A DNA stretch of 64,000 nt, taken from positions 930,001 to 994,000 of the forward strand of contig JAVTVJ010000023.1 of the NCBI GenBank assembly GCA_034509425.1, read 5' to 3'. Made by a program: the position numbers and the translations under genes. Below the pieces are notes generated by a model that saw only the letters and a list, made by a program, of their open reading frames with translations, was not told the origin of the DNA and made no database searches. Below, one piece after another: positions 12,990-24,638 of the stretch. The first letter of the stretch is position 1; each line of letters starts with the position of its first letter. Source of the stretch: Eopsaltria australis (lineage: Eukaryota > Chordata > Aves > Passeriformes > Petroicidae).

Positions 12990-13489
12990 GCTGGGCCGAT
13001 CTGTCAGCTGCAGTGGGCAGTGCCAGGCTCTCCTGCTCCGGGCCAGGCAGGGGCCAGGATGACTCCATTCTGCTCTGTCTCCCCAGGGCCCTGCTCTGGG
13101 CCAGCCCTACCAGGCTGAGCCAGCTCTGCAGAGCCAGGCACAGAGACTCGGAGAGCTTCTGGCACCCAGCTCGGACCTGTTCAAACAGCCCGGCAGAGAG
13201 CACGTGATCGTCACACTGCCGGAGAGAGAGAGAGGTTGACTCTATCCATGCCTGGACTAAACTCACAGACACCCATCCTTCCCTGCACAGAGAGAGGAAT
13301 GAGTGAGGACATCTACAGGGATGCAACATAGAGACTTTAAGTCAGTGAAGGAAGCAGAACTACTACCTAAAGGGAGAAGCATGAAAAGTCCTTTGATAGT
13401 GAAGCTGAAAATTCTTTTGGAGAGCCATGGTTGGGGACCGAGCTAATAAATTCCCTGTAATATATGAAGAAATAGCCCAAAGGGGGGGA

Positions 13490-14139
13490 TGTGAGATTCT
13501 AATTGCAGCCAGTGAACCAAAACACCTGGGTAAAGACAAGTAGGTGCTGAAATAAGTGCAGCCTGATGAGAAACTGGAACCAGTAGAGGAGAGGCTGTGA
13601 CCCTGGTCCTGGGGAGAATGCCAGAGAACTTGTGTAGTCAGGAGAATCTGTGTTGCTCAGCACAGAAGAAGGGATTTTCTTTGTTGCTGCAATTGAACTG
13701 TTCATCCTTATAAAGGTACCCCATGGACTGTTCATGACCCACCCTAGTGGCTGTGGGAAGGCTACTGGGGTGGGAGGAATCCACCACAAGCAGATCTTTC
13801 CTCCCGGGTGGCTGCTGGTGGTGAGGCTGAAGACCCATAAAAAACCTGTATTTTCTTACAGAGAGTCCATGGTATAAGCAAAAGAGACTTCTCTCCCTAA
13901 ATGAACTGAAACAAGAACTATTTCAGAGGCGGTAAACTGGGTGGAGGTTGAAGTGTTGTCCTTTTGTGTGTTGTTAGGGACAAAGAAATAGGTGGGGAGA
14001 CGAAGAAGTGTAGTCTGAGGAACTTGTTCTGGTTCTTGTTATTTTTTCTTTTCCTCTTTGTTTTAGGTGTATTAATAAACTTTCTTTACGTTCTATAAAG
14101 TTTGATCCTGCTTTGCCTACTCCTAATCCTCATCTCACA
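13490..14139 (+). repeat. LTR-like segment with TGTGAGAT/ATCTCACA ends
   Basis: A purine run 'aaaggggggga' (13479-13489) abuts TGTGAGAT at 13490. The segment ends at 14139 with the perfect inverse, ATCTCACA. It contains TATAAAG at 13709-13715 and AATAAA at 14074-14079, in U3-R-U5 order, giving a 650-bp LTR on the plus strand. A polypurine tract directly before an LTR marks the 3' LTR of a retroelement. No similar left LTR is visible in the window, and no target duplication fits this inner segment alone. The outer AACAT repeats fit the larger 12449-14142 unit instead. Confidence 0.55.
14074..14079 (+). terminator. AATAAA polyadenylation signal in LTR
   Basis: AATAAA lies about 60 bases before the right end of the LTR-type insertion, the normal position for the R/U5 poly(A) signal of a retroviral LTR. 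Use by transcripts is inferred from position only. Confidence 0.5.
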
Positions 14140-14142
14140 ACA

Positions 14143-14734
14143 AACATCAGGTAAATTTTGGTACATGTGCTGGCATTTGGCCAGAAATGCGAATAGATGA
14201 ACTGAAACCACTACAAACATCCAGGAGGACAGAGATCACTGGAAAAAACAGGTGAGGAGATGTGAGCAGGGGTGTGTGACCACCGAGGAAGTTGTGTCTA
14301 GAAGCTAACAAACAGCATGAAAAGGCTGTGAACTGGCCATTTAGCCCAGAGAGAGGGGAAAAAGCTGGAAACTTCTGTAAAGGTGCAGTGTGCAGCACAG
14401 TTTTGTAAGAAAAAGCAGAAATGTGTCCAGTGGCAGGTGCTGCACCAGTGTCCCACCAGCTGTGAGGTCAGCTGGCATGGAGGAGGCAGCGGAGGACTCT
14501 GTCAGGTGTCTCAGTGCCACAGCTGGGGGACATGTGCAGTGCTCCTCGTCCTGTGCTTCAGAAGGGACTGGTGGCCAAGAGGAAAGAATGGTGCAGAACT
14601 GTTCTAGCAAGACAGCAGTGGAGGGGGTGGATTTCCTGCACTTTGGCCTGGCAATTCTAAATTAGCTGATACAGACACAGCCTCAAAGTCTGTTTTCTTG
14701 TGCTCCCTTTGAATTTTGAGAACAGAGCCCAACA
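14143..14734. other. Unassigned non-coding stretch
   Basis: Begins with the right AACAT copy (14143-14147). Beyond it I recognise no repeat or gene. Frames of 74-91 codons overlap on both strands around 14341-14665 and share no known motif. Confidence 0.5.
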
Positions 14735-15030
14735 TCTCTTTTCACAGTGACACGAAATATACAAAACAATAACCTCATATTTCACACACTTTGTGCCAGC
14801 TCACAGGGCAGTAATTGAAAAGCACGAGAAAACAACAACAGCTCTTCATGCTGCAGGAGTTACATCTGTTATTTGACTAATCAGTGACACATAATAAGCC
14901 GTAAGAGCCTTGGCAATACAAAAGCTGCTTTAATTCTGGCCAGTCTCCACGAAAACCTCCCAGTCTCACATTCCATTTGTAACGGCAGAGGTGTGTGTAG
15001 CAGTCAGTGTTGGGAAGCAATGCATCAGTG
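14735..15030. promoter_or_regulatory. Candidate conserved enhancer-like block
   Basis: A repeat-free block with TAATTG at 14812-14817, 'gactaatcag' around 14875-14884 and 'taattctgg' around 14931-14939. It also has several retained CpG sites (around 14742-14752, 14822-14828, 14900 and 14980). The mix of homeodomain-type cores and CpG retention is like known conserved non-coding elements. No transcript or coding signal is visible. Function is inferred. Confidence 0.33.
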
Positions 15031-16738
15031 TAATGATGCATTTTGAGGAGGAGGGGGAATAAAATTGCTGTGGATGGAAAGGCAGACACGTCTTGCATAG
15101 TTTTGTTTACAACCAGAAGGAGGAAGATCAGTCTCTTCGTGCTTCTCATGACCCATGACCAGTCCTATATTAATCCAGTGGAGTGGGCAGGTGCTCAGGG
15201 GAGAGCCCAGAGTGCACAGGAGCTGAGAGGGCTCTGTTATCTGGCACATCATAGAGCTGGAAAGAGTCAGGGTCTCTGATCTTTCTGTCCTTGTTTGTTT
15301 TGGTTGAGCTTTGCTTATAGGTAAAATGTGTTAACTCAGCACTTTTCATTTAGATAGTTACTGATCTTATCTGGTGCTAAGGAAGAGAACCATGGTCACA
15401 GCAGAGACTGGCAGTTGTGAGTTAATATTTTCTTTTACATGTATCGATCACAATGTCAAAGATTCAAAATCAATTCACTTAAATGTCGCTCTAGAAAAAA
15501 AATTCTGTCAGTGTAATGGAATATTGCCAAACTAGAGGAAAAAACAAGCCCGACTCCCCTGACCCTGAATGCATGGATGCATATGGTGCCAATAAGACAA
15601 CACTGTCTTGATATCAACAACAAAAATAAGGATGAAAAATAGATAAGAAATACATCCTATCTCTGCAATATTTATATTGAAGCATATGATGAATTCAGAA
15701 ATTATCTAACATTCTCATTGCAGAGCTTTTTGACTGGTCTCACAACGTCTCCAGTTCTTTTCTTGCATCCTCTTTTCCCTGTTGCAGCTATAAGCTTGCT
15801 GTCCTGTTATCTCAGCAGCGTGCACATTTCCTTCCTTCCATGGGGTATAGACTTACCACATCTCTGCAGGGATTTTATGGCAATATCCTCCTCCTCATTG
15901 CTCCAGAGAGTGCTCACCCAACATTTGCATTTCCTGAAGCTGCAAATGAGTTCTGGCCCCTGCTGTGAAGGGTAGCTCAGAGTCTGCAGGACTCTCCTTG
16001 CTTTTTATTCCATTCCCCTCCTTGTAATCTGTAACCAAGTAGGTAAATCTATCAAAGTACCAGAACCAGAGCAGGGCAATTTGCTTTTCACTTAAATTAC
16101 ATGAATCAGTATCATTTTGCTTTTAGGCTGTTCACACAATGGATTATCAATGCTTTGGGTATCCAATGGTCTATTCCATTACCATGGAATCAATAGATGC
16201 TTCATACACCTATTCCAGACATCATCTTCCTGTCTTTCATCATCAGAGATAGATGGTGCTGAGGCAGAGGTCAAAAGAGCTGCTTAATGAATAGATTTCA
16301 ACTGTTTCAAGTCTGGATTTTGTGTAGGTTGGATGTGATATGTTCTTTAGCTTGGTCCTTGTTTTCCATCAGCTGGTTTCACTCATTCCTAACTGACCCA
16401 TGGGTATGAATTAATTTGTGGCCTTTTTACAGGGTGGCTGTACCTTCTGCATCTTTTCTCATGGAACATAAAACACAACCCCTCTCCCTGAAACATAACA
16501 GTGTTCTGAAATTATAATTCCTGATGTAGGAGGGAAGAGGTCTGACCTCTCACTGAGCAAGTCCATATTGCTCTGTTGCCTGGTGTAGTTTCTTCAGGTG
16601 AGTACAAACTATTATTGTCTTTTAATTCTGCAGCCTCTGAGCCAGCTGTCATTGTTTGTCTCCAGAATTTAACCCAGAGAGAGAAGGAGAGAGAGAGTCA
16701 CCAGAGAGAGGGTTTTCTGGAGGTCATGATGATTAGAC
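15031..16738. other. Unassigned non-coding stretch
   Basis: No gene recognised. A GA-rich simple tract with several 'gagagag' runs lies at about 16675-16713, just upstream of the next CR1 copy. Frames here are 90 codons or shorter. Confidence 0.5.
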
Positions 16739-17046
16739 TCAGAGAATTCTAGAATGGTTGGGTTGGAAGGGACCTTAAAGACCTTCCAGTTCCAACTCCT
16801 CTGCCATGGACAAGGACATCTTCCACTAGTACAGGTTGCTCAGAGCCCCATCCAACCTGGCTTTGAACACTTCTCTGGGCACCCTGTGCCAGTGTCTCAC
16901 CACCCTCCCAGAAAATAATTTCTTCCTGATATCTAATCTAAATTCACCTTCCTTCAGTTTAAATAAATTTTCCTTCATGCTATCACTCCATGCCACTGTT
17001 AAAAGTCTTCTCCAGCCTTCTCTAAGCCCCCTTTAGGTACTGCATC
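16739..17046 (-). mobile_element. CR1 LINE fragment, 3' end, antisense
   Basis: In plus-strand order: 'agaatggttgggttggaagg' (CR1 3' terminus), 'gaccttaaagacc', 'caggttgctcagagccccatccaacctgg', 'ctctgggcaccctgtgccagtgtctcaccaccctccc', 'ataatttcttcctgatatctaatcta', ending at 'cctttaggtactg'. It is about 300 bp, 5'-truncated, with the common CR1 3' UTR wording. It shares that wording with the copies at 24345 and 59012. Confidence 0.95.
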
Positions 17047-20000
17047 CTTTGCAGTCCTCAAAGGTGCGGGAAGAACCTTTAGGAATGGGAACTTCCTTTG
17101 GGAACAGCTTGTGTCCTTTGCAAAGAATAAAAGCCATGATTCTGGTGCATGAATAATAGTGCACATGGACCACAGTGAGCTCCTGCAATGTGGCCCAAGG
17201 ATGTGAACACTGTGACCAGAAGAAGCCTTTGACTTTGGGGTCCAACTGGACAAACCCTGGTCACCATTTTCCTGGACTTTGCAGTAAGTGGAGATGGATG
17301 TTTATTGGTACTGCCAGTGGCTGCAGGCTTAGGATCAGGTCCCTTGCAATTCAGAATATGCTGTGAAATCTTTAGAGCTGTCTAAACCAGTGTCCACTTA
17401 GGTAAAACTGCACAAAACACTCTGATGTTTCATGGTTTAGGATTTTTCCTAAAATATTACCGAATTCTTCACTTCAGAGAAAAGTCTGGTTTGGAGAGCA
17501 ACAGAACAAACCTTTCCAGTGTTTCAGTAGTACAAAAAGCTAATAGGAAAAAAATTGTTCAAGTCAAAAGATTCCATTAAAAATAAAGAAAGGATCAAAA
17601 CCTAAACCAAAACAGTTCTAAACACTGGGTTTTGGACTGAAGAAAGCACTATGTACAAATCAAAGTAACTGCACTTTTAAGTACACTTAGGTGCTGCAAT
17701 TTAACTTTATCAGCACAGTTATTTTATTTTGATTTTAACACCGAAATGTTTTACTAAGAAAATGTGGGAATGAAATAGTTAATCTCTTTTTCTGTCAGGA
17801 AAGCAACATAATGCAGTCAAGACAAACTTGCCAGCCCTCATTTCCATAACTGGATGAGAAATGGCCTAAAATCTGCTGCCCAACTCCACTCTGGACAAAG
17901 CTTTGTTGTTGATGATAGAAAGGAGGTTTTCATTGCCAAAAGGGTTTATATCTTTGGCCACTGATGGATGGTGAGAAGGAAGAAGTTGCTGGGGCTGGGG
18001 GTTCTCTCTCAGTCCTCCCTGATACCCTTGCTAAATGCAGGATCACAGATGGTACCAGTTGGACTTGCACCCATTTTGGTTGGACCCCAGAGAATGCTCT
18101 GCTGCTCTCCACCACCTCACGTTGCCTGTAGGGCACTTGTAGCAGTCCTGAAGCAGTGTCTGGTGGGCAAAATTCTTATTACCACCAAGTTTGGATTTAA
18201 AAGTAATATTTTTTCCTCTGGGGACAAAAATACAGACAAAAATGGGTTGAAACAACCTGAATGGCTTATGCAAGTCTGCTGGCAGAAGAATCTTTCTCTG
18301 GTACCCTTGATGCTGACATCTAGAGAGGCTTCCATAGCTTCCTTGGAGGTGGCTGCAGGAAGACCTCTCTCAGTTATCTCTGGGCTCCTCTAACCTTTAA
18401 ACATGGCCAAGGGGGCTGTGATGCCAACACATCCATCCTCCAGGGAATCCCCCATCCGACTGAGGCTGGGCCAAGGAAGTGAGTCAGAACTGCAGCAGAC
18501 AGGCTGCTCCTGCCAGCCAGCCAGGAGAGGCTTAATCGATGTGGGGAAGCATTAGGGATGTTTCAGGCTCCCTCACTGCAGGGGAGGTGACAGCTATGGA
18601 AACAGGCTGTTTTTAGCAGCAGGACAGAAAATCCTGACTCGAAATTCCTTTTCTGGGGAAGTCAAGCAGGCAAGTTCTGCGTGCGTTTATTGAATTTGCT
18701 TGAAAATGGGTTGCAGGGGAAATGAAGCTTGTTGTGAAGCAAGTAGCTTTACCAAAAAAATGAGAGAAATGGCTTAAATGCTGAAAAACTTGTTTGACCT
18801 AAATGAAAATATGGATTTTTTTTTGTTGTTAGAAACAGCAGCTCATGTCAAAATTGGCTAAGTTGAAAAAAATCAAAGGACATTAATAATGGAAAATGAA
18901 ATGAGCAGGTTTTAGTCTGATGCAAAATGGATTATTTGGAGGGGTTTTCTTGGCTTTTTTTTTTGTTTGAAAAGAATAATTGTCTTTGACTGAGCCAATA
19001 GTACCTTTCTTTCTTCCTTCCTCTCACTTTTGGTGAGAGGACCATTGAAGTGAAATGTTACACAGTTTTCCAAAAGAACCATGAGGCTTTCCCTACCCTA
19101 GAAATGCAATAAATGATGTCACTATGGATTTGGGTTTTTTTTCTTGAACTCTGTAGCTCTATTGCTGTTGTTCTGCAGTGCCTTGGCCTATACCAGTGTC
19201 CAACCCATAGTCTGATGGCAGGAATGTAATAAATGGGGTTTGAAATACGCCTTGTCACCAGCAAGAGATCAGCTGCAGACTCTGTCCCCTTCCTGTATAG
19301 GGCTTCCTAATCTGGATACTGTTCCATTGCAGTCTCCAACTGGAGGATCCTGCATGTTACTACATATGAATCAAAAATATATTTGATTGGCAGATTTCTG
19401 TGAGGACAGAAATTGTTAGTGATAAGTAAAAATTGTAACCTGCAAGCAATTTATTCTAAGCAATGGCTAAAAGTCTGGGGTCAGTCATTAGAGCCAGCTA
19501 TTACATTTTTCAGTGTTGTTATCTAAGCCAACATCGGGAGGGAAATAGGAGGACACTTGATGACCAAAGAGCTATCAGCCTAATTACACTGTGATGAATT
19601 CCTTTCAAATCTGTGGAGCATTTAATGCATTCTTGAATAAAGCCATCCATAATTAGAAACCTTCCATAACACACACAGGAATCTGAGTCCCAGAAAAGCT
19701 GATTAATTGTTAATGAGGTTCCTTCACTTGCTAGACAGATTGGAAGAGGAGAGGAAGCAAAGCTGGAGGCAGAAGCTGGCATTGCTGTGCAGATGCAATG
19801 AAACTTTGCTGTTTGCCAGACCAAACTTCTGTTCTGTGGCTTCTTGTTCAAGCCCTGTGGCAGAGCCAGTTTTGTCCATTAGGGAAGTAATTTCTGCTTT
19901 TCCCATAATTTCAGACAACAGATGAAATGAAAATTGCCTCAACTTGAGTGATGCTTCTGGAAATTGTAGAATAAGGTTTTTTTCACCACACTCAAATTCT

Positions 20001-21368
20001 TGCTCAACTGGACAAAACCTGAGTTGGTTTTTAAAGTGTTCATACACATTGCCCATATACCTTGTAAATGTGATGTTTTCAGCAAATGCCCAACTTGTTC
20101 TGTCCACAAAAGGATCTGATGACCCTGACACCAGAACATGGAGAACAGTCTGTCTCAAAGAGGAAAAGCAAGAACTATGGATGGTTATATATGGGGAGTG
20201 CACATAAAAAGGAATGTCTTGTTTCACAATAGGAAGCTGGAAGTGAGCCCATGGATGCTCAATTTACTGCACCATTTTGCTTACTGCATATTTTCCCTTT
20301 TCCCCAACTATTTTCACTTTTATTTTTCTCAAAAGAAATAAACTCTAAATGCCTCCACTCATTCTGACCATACAAAAGTCAAAATACTCTTTATTATTGT
20401 ACAATGTTTTATATGTTTTTGCAATCTCTGCTTAGTTTTGTGTCTGTCTTGTCACAGTATTCACAGAAAACAAAACTCAGACCTTGGAAAATGTGGAAAT
20501 TTCTACTAAAATATATATATTTTCTCACTCTAAAGGTATTATGAGTTCCAGACTTGATAGCTGAACATTTCCCAAAGCAAGAACAAAATGCTTTGTGCCC
20601 TGTTTTTGTTCCTGGAATATATTTTTTCTTCAGAAAATATATGTTTGGAGCACAACATTTGAGAAGGGCACCAGAAATGAGTCTTTATATCTTGAGTATT
20701 ATTTGAAAAATAAACTTGGAAGAGGGAACAGGCTTTAAAAACCATTTCCTAATATGTTGTTTATGTTCAGCTGTCTGAGTTCCAAGATGTCTAAATGAAT
20801 GAAAGTCAGAGACATAGTCAGAGTTTATTAAAAAACAAGTCAAAATATATACTTGAACTTTTACTTCTGGAGAAGGTTCTTGGTAATTCTGCATTTCTAA
20901 TTATTCTATTATATGAGTGAAAACTGCATGTCAGTGTAATTCGTAGCAGATAGTGAAAGGGAAGCATTTATTTGCAAATTGTCCAATGCTTTGTGGCAAA
21001 ATGGAATTAATGGCATGTCTGTTCAAACAGCATCAATAATGCTGAGCAAAGCTGTTCTAACACGGGGAGATGCCTCCTGCAATTTAATTGTGGGGAGCTA
21101 TGACAGAAACTGGAGACATGTATTTATTAATATTGCATTTTTTTCACTTTTTAATTGTTTCTTCTTGCATGAAAGATGGAAGATGAGTGCTCTCATGGTC
21201 CTACAGGCAGCTGGAAGCTCTCTGTAGCTGTAGACAAAGGCAGCATCACAATCATACCACCCACAGTCTCTGTGTGGAGCTTTTCCCAAAAAGAAGCTTG
21301 ACATTCGTATTTTTCGCTGGGGAAAGGGCAGGAAGGCAAGTTGTACAAGGAGTGGCTAAGTGGGTTTT
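17047..21368. other. Unassigned non-coding stretch
   Basis: The two longest plain open frames in the window are here: plus 17968-18393 (141 codons) and minus 19724-20227 (167 codons). Neither has a domain I recognise, and both overlap other open frames on the opposite strand. The minus frame has no hydrophobic signal or repeat structure. I treat them as chance frames. Pyrimidine-rich 'tttctttcttccttcctctc' lies near 19006-19025. Confidence 0.45.
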
Positions 21369-21722
21369 CTGGTTTGGAGAAAAGGAGGCTGAGGTTCAGT
21401 CTCATTGCTCTGCAGGTTCTTGAGGTGAGGAATGGCACAGGGAGGAGCTGAGCTCTTTTCCCAGATATCCAGAGGCAGGATAAGTTTGAAGGTCTCAGCA
21501 ATGCACCAGAGGAGGTTCAGACTTGACATTAGGAAGCATTTCTTTACCAAGAACTGGAACGCACTTGCTAGAGATGTGGTGGATGCCTCAGTGTTTAAGA
21601 GGATTTGGACAATGCCCTTGACAAAATGCTTTAACTTTTGGTCAGGTCTGCTGTGGTTGCGTGGTTGGACTAGATGATGGTTGTAGATCCCTTCCAGATG
21701 AGCCATTTCTTACTCTATTTAT
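21369..21722 (+). mobile_element. CR1 LINE fragment, 3' end, sense
   Basis: Sense CR1 3' region of about 350 bp. Blocks in order are 'gagaaaaggaggctgagg', 'gagctcttttcccagat', 'aggttcagacttgacattaggaagcatttctttacc', 'tggaacgcacttgctagag', 'ggttggactagatgatgg' and 'gatcccttccag'. The short frames over it are remnants of CR1 text, not genes. Subfamily wording differs from the 45748 and 46610 copies ('gacaatgccctt' type, shared with the copy at 40099). Confidence 0.9.
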
Positions 21723-24344
21723 GTTCTAAATAGACCAGAAACCTTTTCTCCTATAGTGCCCCAAAAAAAGAAATTAAATGAAGTTTTTCTATGTGTAAGC
21801 ATGTGTATGGGGGTCAACTTCTCTCAAATATATATGATTTTTGATTTAGATAAGGGTTAAGATCTACACATGATTGAAACGACCTGCTAAAACTGCACAA
21901 GCACAAGCTAGTCCCCTTGTTTTCCTTTGCTTCCATTCTTAATTTCAGTTATTCTTTGAAAACATGATTTACATTAAGAAAAATCCTATTAAAATAAGCA
22001 GCTTCCAATAAAAAAACTTTATATTTAAAAGGCCTTTGTGCTTTCCTGATTTCTGTAACATTTAGCCCAGCAGTTTAAGTTCATCTCTGTTCAGGGCTTG
22101 AGATGCTGTTGAAATAAGAACATTCATAGCATTTTTTCAGTGAGTATTTATGTTATCATTCTAAATTGTTACAGAGGAGGTATTAATGATGCCTTCTGAT
22201 AAAATACTTAGATTGCCCTTTGTTATGTATATTTACAAGGCAGTACTGAAGGCTCAGTGTCTGCAGAGGAGCTATTTCAGCCTTATCTGAAACATGCACA
22301 GAAGGCACACAATAGATGAGGAACTCGCTACAAAATGAGCAAACCCCAGCTCTGAAGTGCACAATTCCAGTTAAGAGCTGGCACTCTTAAGTTGCATTGC
22401 CATCAGGGCTGGGTGCTGGCTCACACTGAGCTGGGGCTTCTGTTGCACCAAGCACACTCTGAGACGTTCCTGGTCATTTTACACCATGAGCAAGATTCAG
22501 CTCCTGTGGAATGACAGTGGAAGTACATAAACACAAGGACTGCTAGATACATTCCAGCAAAGCTAAAGCTGCAATCCATCTTTACCCGTGGTGGTTTTAT
22601 AGCAAATAAACAGAGTTGCATACTTAGCTCAGTTCTTGTGGTTCTGGAAGGCTCTTTCCCTGCACAGCTATTCCAGCAGCCTAGTTAAGAGCAGGATTTA
22701 ATATGAGAGAAACTTTATGAGTCCAAACTTATTTAAAGTTATTCTGCTTTGATTTTCAACTTCCTTTTTTTTTGGAAGGAGTAGAAGAATCAGTTGGAGG
22801 CTTTTCCAACAGCCGGAAACATAATTCTGCATATTATTTTTTATCTGTTGATAAAAATACTTTTCATAAAACCCAGCAATAAGACACTTTCAGAAGTGTG
22901 GCTTGAAGCAATGAATCACCGCCTTTTTAAAGACATAAGAAGAATCCAAAGTAGATGTTCATAACATTAAAACACTTATTGCAGTCATAAGGAGTGTCAG
23001 AGAAAAGGGTAGAATTGTGCCTTGAGCTTTTAGGGTTTTTGTGCCTGCAGAGAGTCAAGAATAGCATATTATTTTGTGCAACTGGCTCTGACATTTGGCT
23101 CTAGGGAACAAATGGACTAAAGCAATCCTTAGGGTGATTTTACCACTTCCCTGAGGCATAAATTTGCTGCAATATTTTTGTTCCTTACTGTTAGTGGATA
23201 TTTTTTAAAAAAGACGGGAGAATTCCACAATTAAGTAACTGTTCTATTATTGTTTGTGAGATGTGCAAGATATGCATCTTCTGCAATGAGAGAAGGAAGG
23301 GACTGAACACACATGGTGTGGATGGAGCCTGGGATTCACAGACCCTGGGACAATGTAGGCAGCCAGTAGGGAGAGGCACCTATTTAGTTTTTGTTAATGC
23401 ACCAGCATTTTTTTTACATGTGTTTTTCCAAGGTCTTACTAAAAAAATACCTTCTCTGTCCTTCTCATGCCAATAGGAGCTTATTAGTAGTGTTTGTCCT
23501 GCTTAACAGCAACTATCTTCCAACCTATAGGTTCTGCATGGCTCCCTTACCTCACCAGCAACAGCAAATGAGTACCTAATTCTGGCCCCCTAAAAATGCA
23601 AAATACTTGAGGTGACTGGAAATAGAAAGGATGCTTGGGACTTGAGGGAAAGGACAATTTAGGGAAGACATATTTGCAGCCAGAAGAGGAAAACCAAAGT
23701 GTGCAAATTGGAAGTGGTTTAGGAAACAAGTCCAATGACAAAGCATCTTTGGAGAAATAAAGTTTGGGAACCCTTGAAAAAAAAGAGGAATGTCAATTAA
23801 AGTTAGGGAGAAATTAATTGAATGAATGTGCGAGGAAGAGAGAAACATCAAGATTTACTTGAGTACCTGAAGCACAGCCCAGATCAATTACTTGCTGCTG
23901 TCAGCATCATCAGTGCAATGTAAGAAAGATTGAATGCATGCTATAAAATGCACTGTTTAACAAAGTTCAAGCTATTAAGTAATTAGAATATAATATGTGA
24001 ACATGCTGAATATGCTTATTTAAATGTAAATGTTTATTCACTGTTTATTTTTAGTGCAGAAAAATTACCCAGCTTGTTTAGTTGTCCTTGCTGTTTCACA
24101 CACTGCTGATCTATTGGATGCCTCTGAGCCAGCATCCAGAGGCAGCTGCTCCTTTATCAATGGCATCCAGGGACTCCTCTTGAAAGGTGCAAAGTAACCT
24201 GCAAAGGAAACAAATTCAAGGTGGATAATAAATATACTTTGCTTCAATGGGCTGAGGGAACAGTGATATTACATTTCCACTTACAGAGAGATCACTGATA
24301 TGGCCATTTGTCAGGGATGTTAAGGGACAGAGCCTGAATGCCAA
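21723..24344. other. Unassigned non-coding stretch
   Basis: No gene or repeat family recognised. Frames of 91 codons or fewer on both strands. Confidence 0.5.
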
Positions 24345-24638
24345 ACCATGGAACAAGGTTTGGGTTGGAAAGGACCTTAAAGATCACCCAGCTCCAACTC
24401 CCTGCCATGGACAGGAACACCTTTCACTAGACCAGGTTGCTCAGAGTTCCATCCAGCCTGGCCTTGAACACTTCCAGGTATGGAGCATTCACAGCTTTGG
24501 GCAACCTGTGCCAATGCCTCACCACCCTCACTGTAAATAATTTCTCCCTAATATCCAATCTAAACCTCTAAATCTATTCTTTCAATTTAAAGCCATTCCC
24601 CCTTGATATTGTTCTTGCCCTTTTAAAAAAATCCCTCA
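24345..24638 (-). mobile_element. CR1 LINE fragment, 3' end, antisense
   Basis: In plus-strand order: 'aaggtttgggttggaaagg', 'accttaaagatcacccagctccaactccctgccatgg', 'caccttcactagaccaggttgctcagag'-type wording, 'cagcctggccttgaacacttccagg', 'gcaacctgtgccaatgcctcaccaccctcactg', then 'aatatccaatctaaacctc' and a worn 'ccattcccccttg' block. About 290 bp, 5'-truncated and non-coding. Confidence 0.95.

Larger units (their letters stand above)
12449..14142 (+). mobile_element. LTR-retrotransposon-derived insertion, 1,694 bp
   Basis: The segment begins TGTCCTGGG, ends TCACAACA and is flanked by AACAT direct repeats, which together indicate an integrase-type insertion. Inside it, in order, are a CCAAT box (12535-12539), a TATA box (12612-12619) and a 49-bp tandem repeat (12782-12989). 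After these come an AATAAA (13444-13449), a polypurine run (13479-13489), a second TATA (13709-13715) and a second AATAAA (14074-14079). The part from 13490 to 14139 has its own TGTGAGAT...ATCTCACA ends and looks like a complete LTR preceded by a polypurine tract. No gag, pol or env frame is recognised. It could be a very long solo LTR, an internally deleted element, or a non-autonomous element whose left LTR is unlike the right one. The sense direction is plus, from promoter and poly(A) signals. Confidence 0.7.

Noticed and set aside
12877..13329. Minus-strand 150-codon frame
   Set aside because: Explained partly by the 49-bp tandem repeat inside the LTR-type insertion; repeated peptide text mirrors the repeat.
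17968..18393. Plus-strand 141-codon frame
   Set aside because: No known motif or compositional signature of a protein, and minus-strand frames are open over the same DNA.
19724..20227. Longest minus-strand open frame, 167 codons
   Set aside because: No recognisable domain, overlaps several opposite-strand frames, and one frame of this length is expected by chance in 64 kb.
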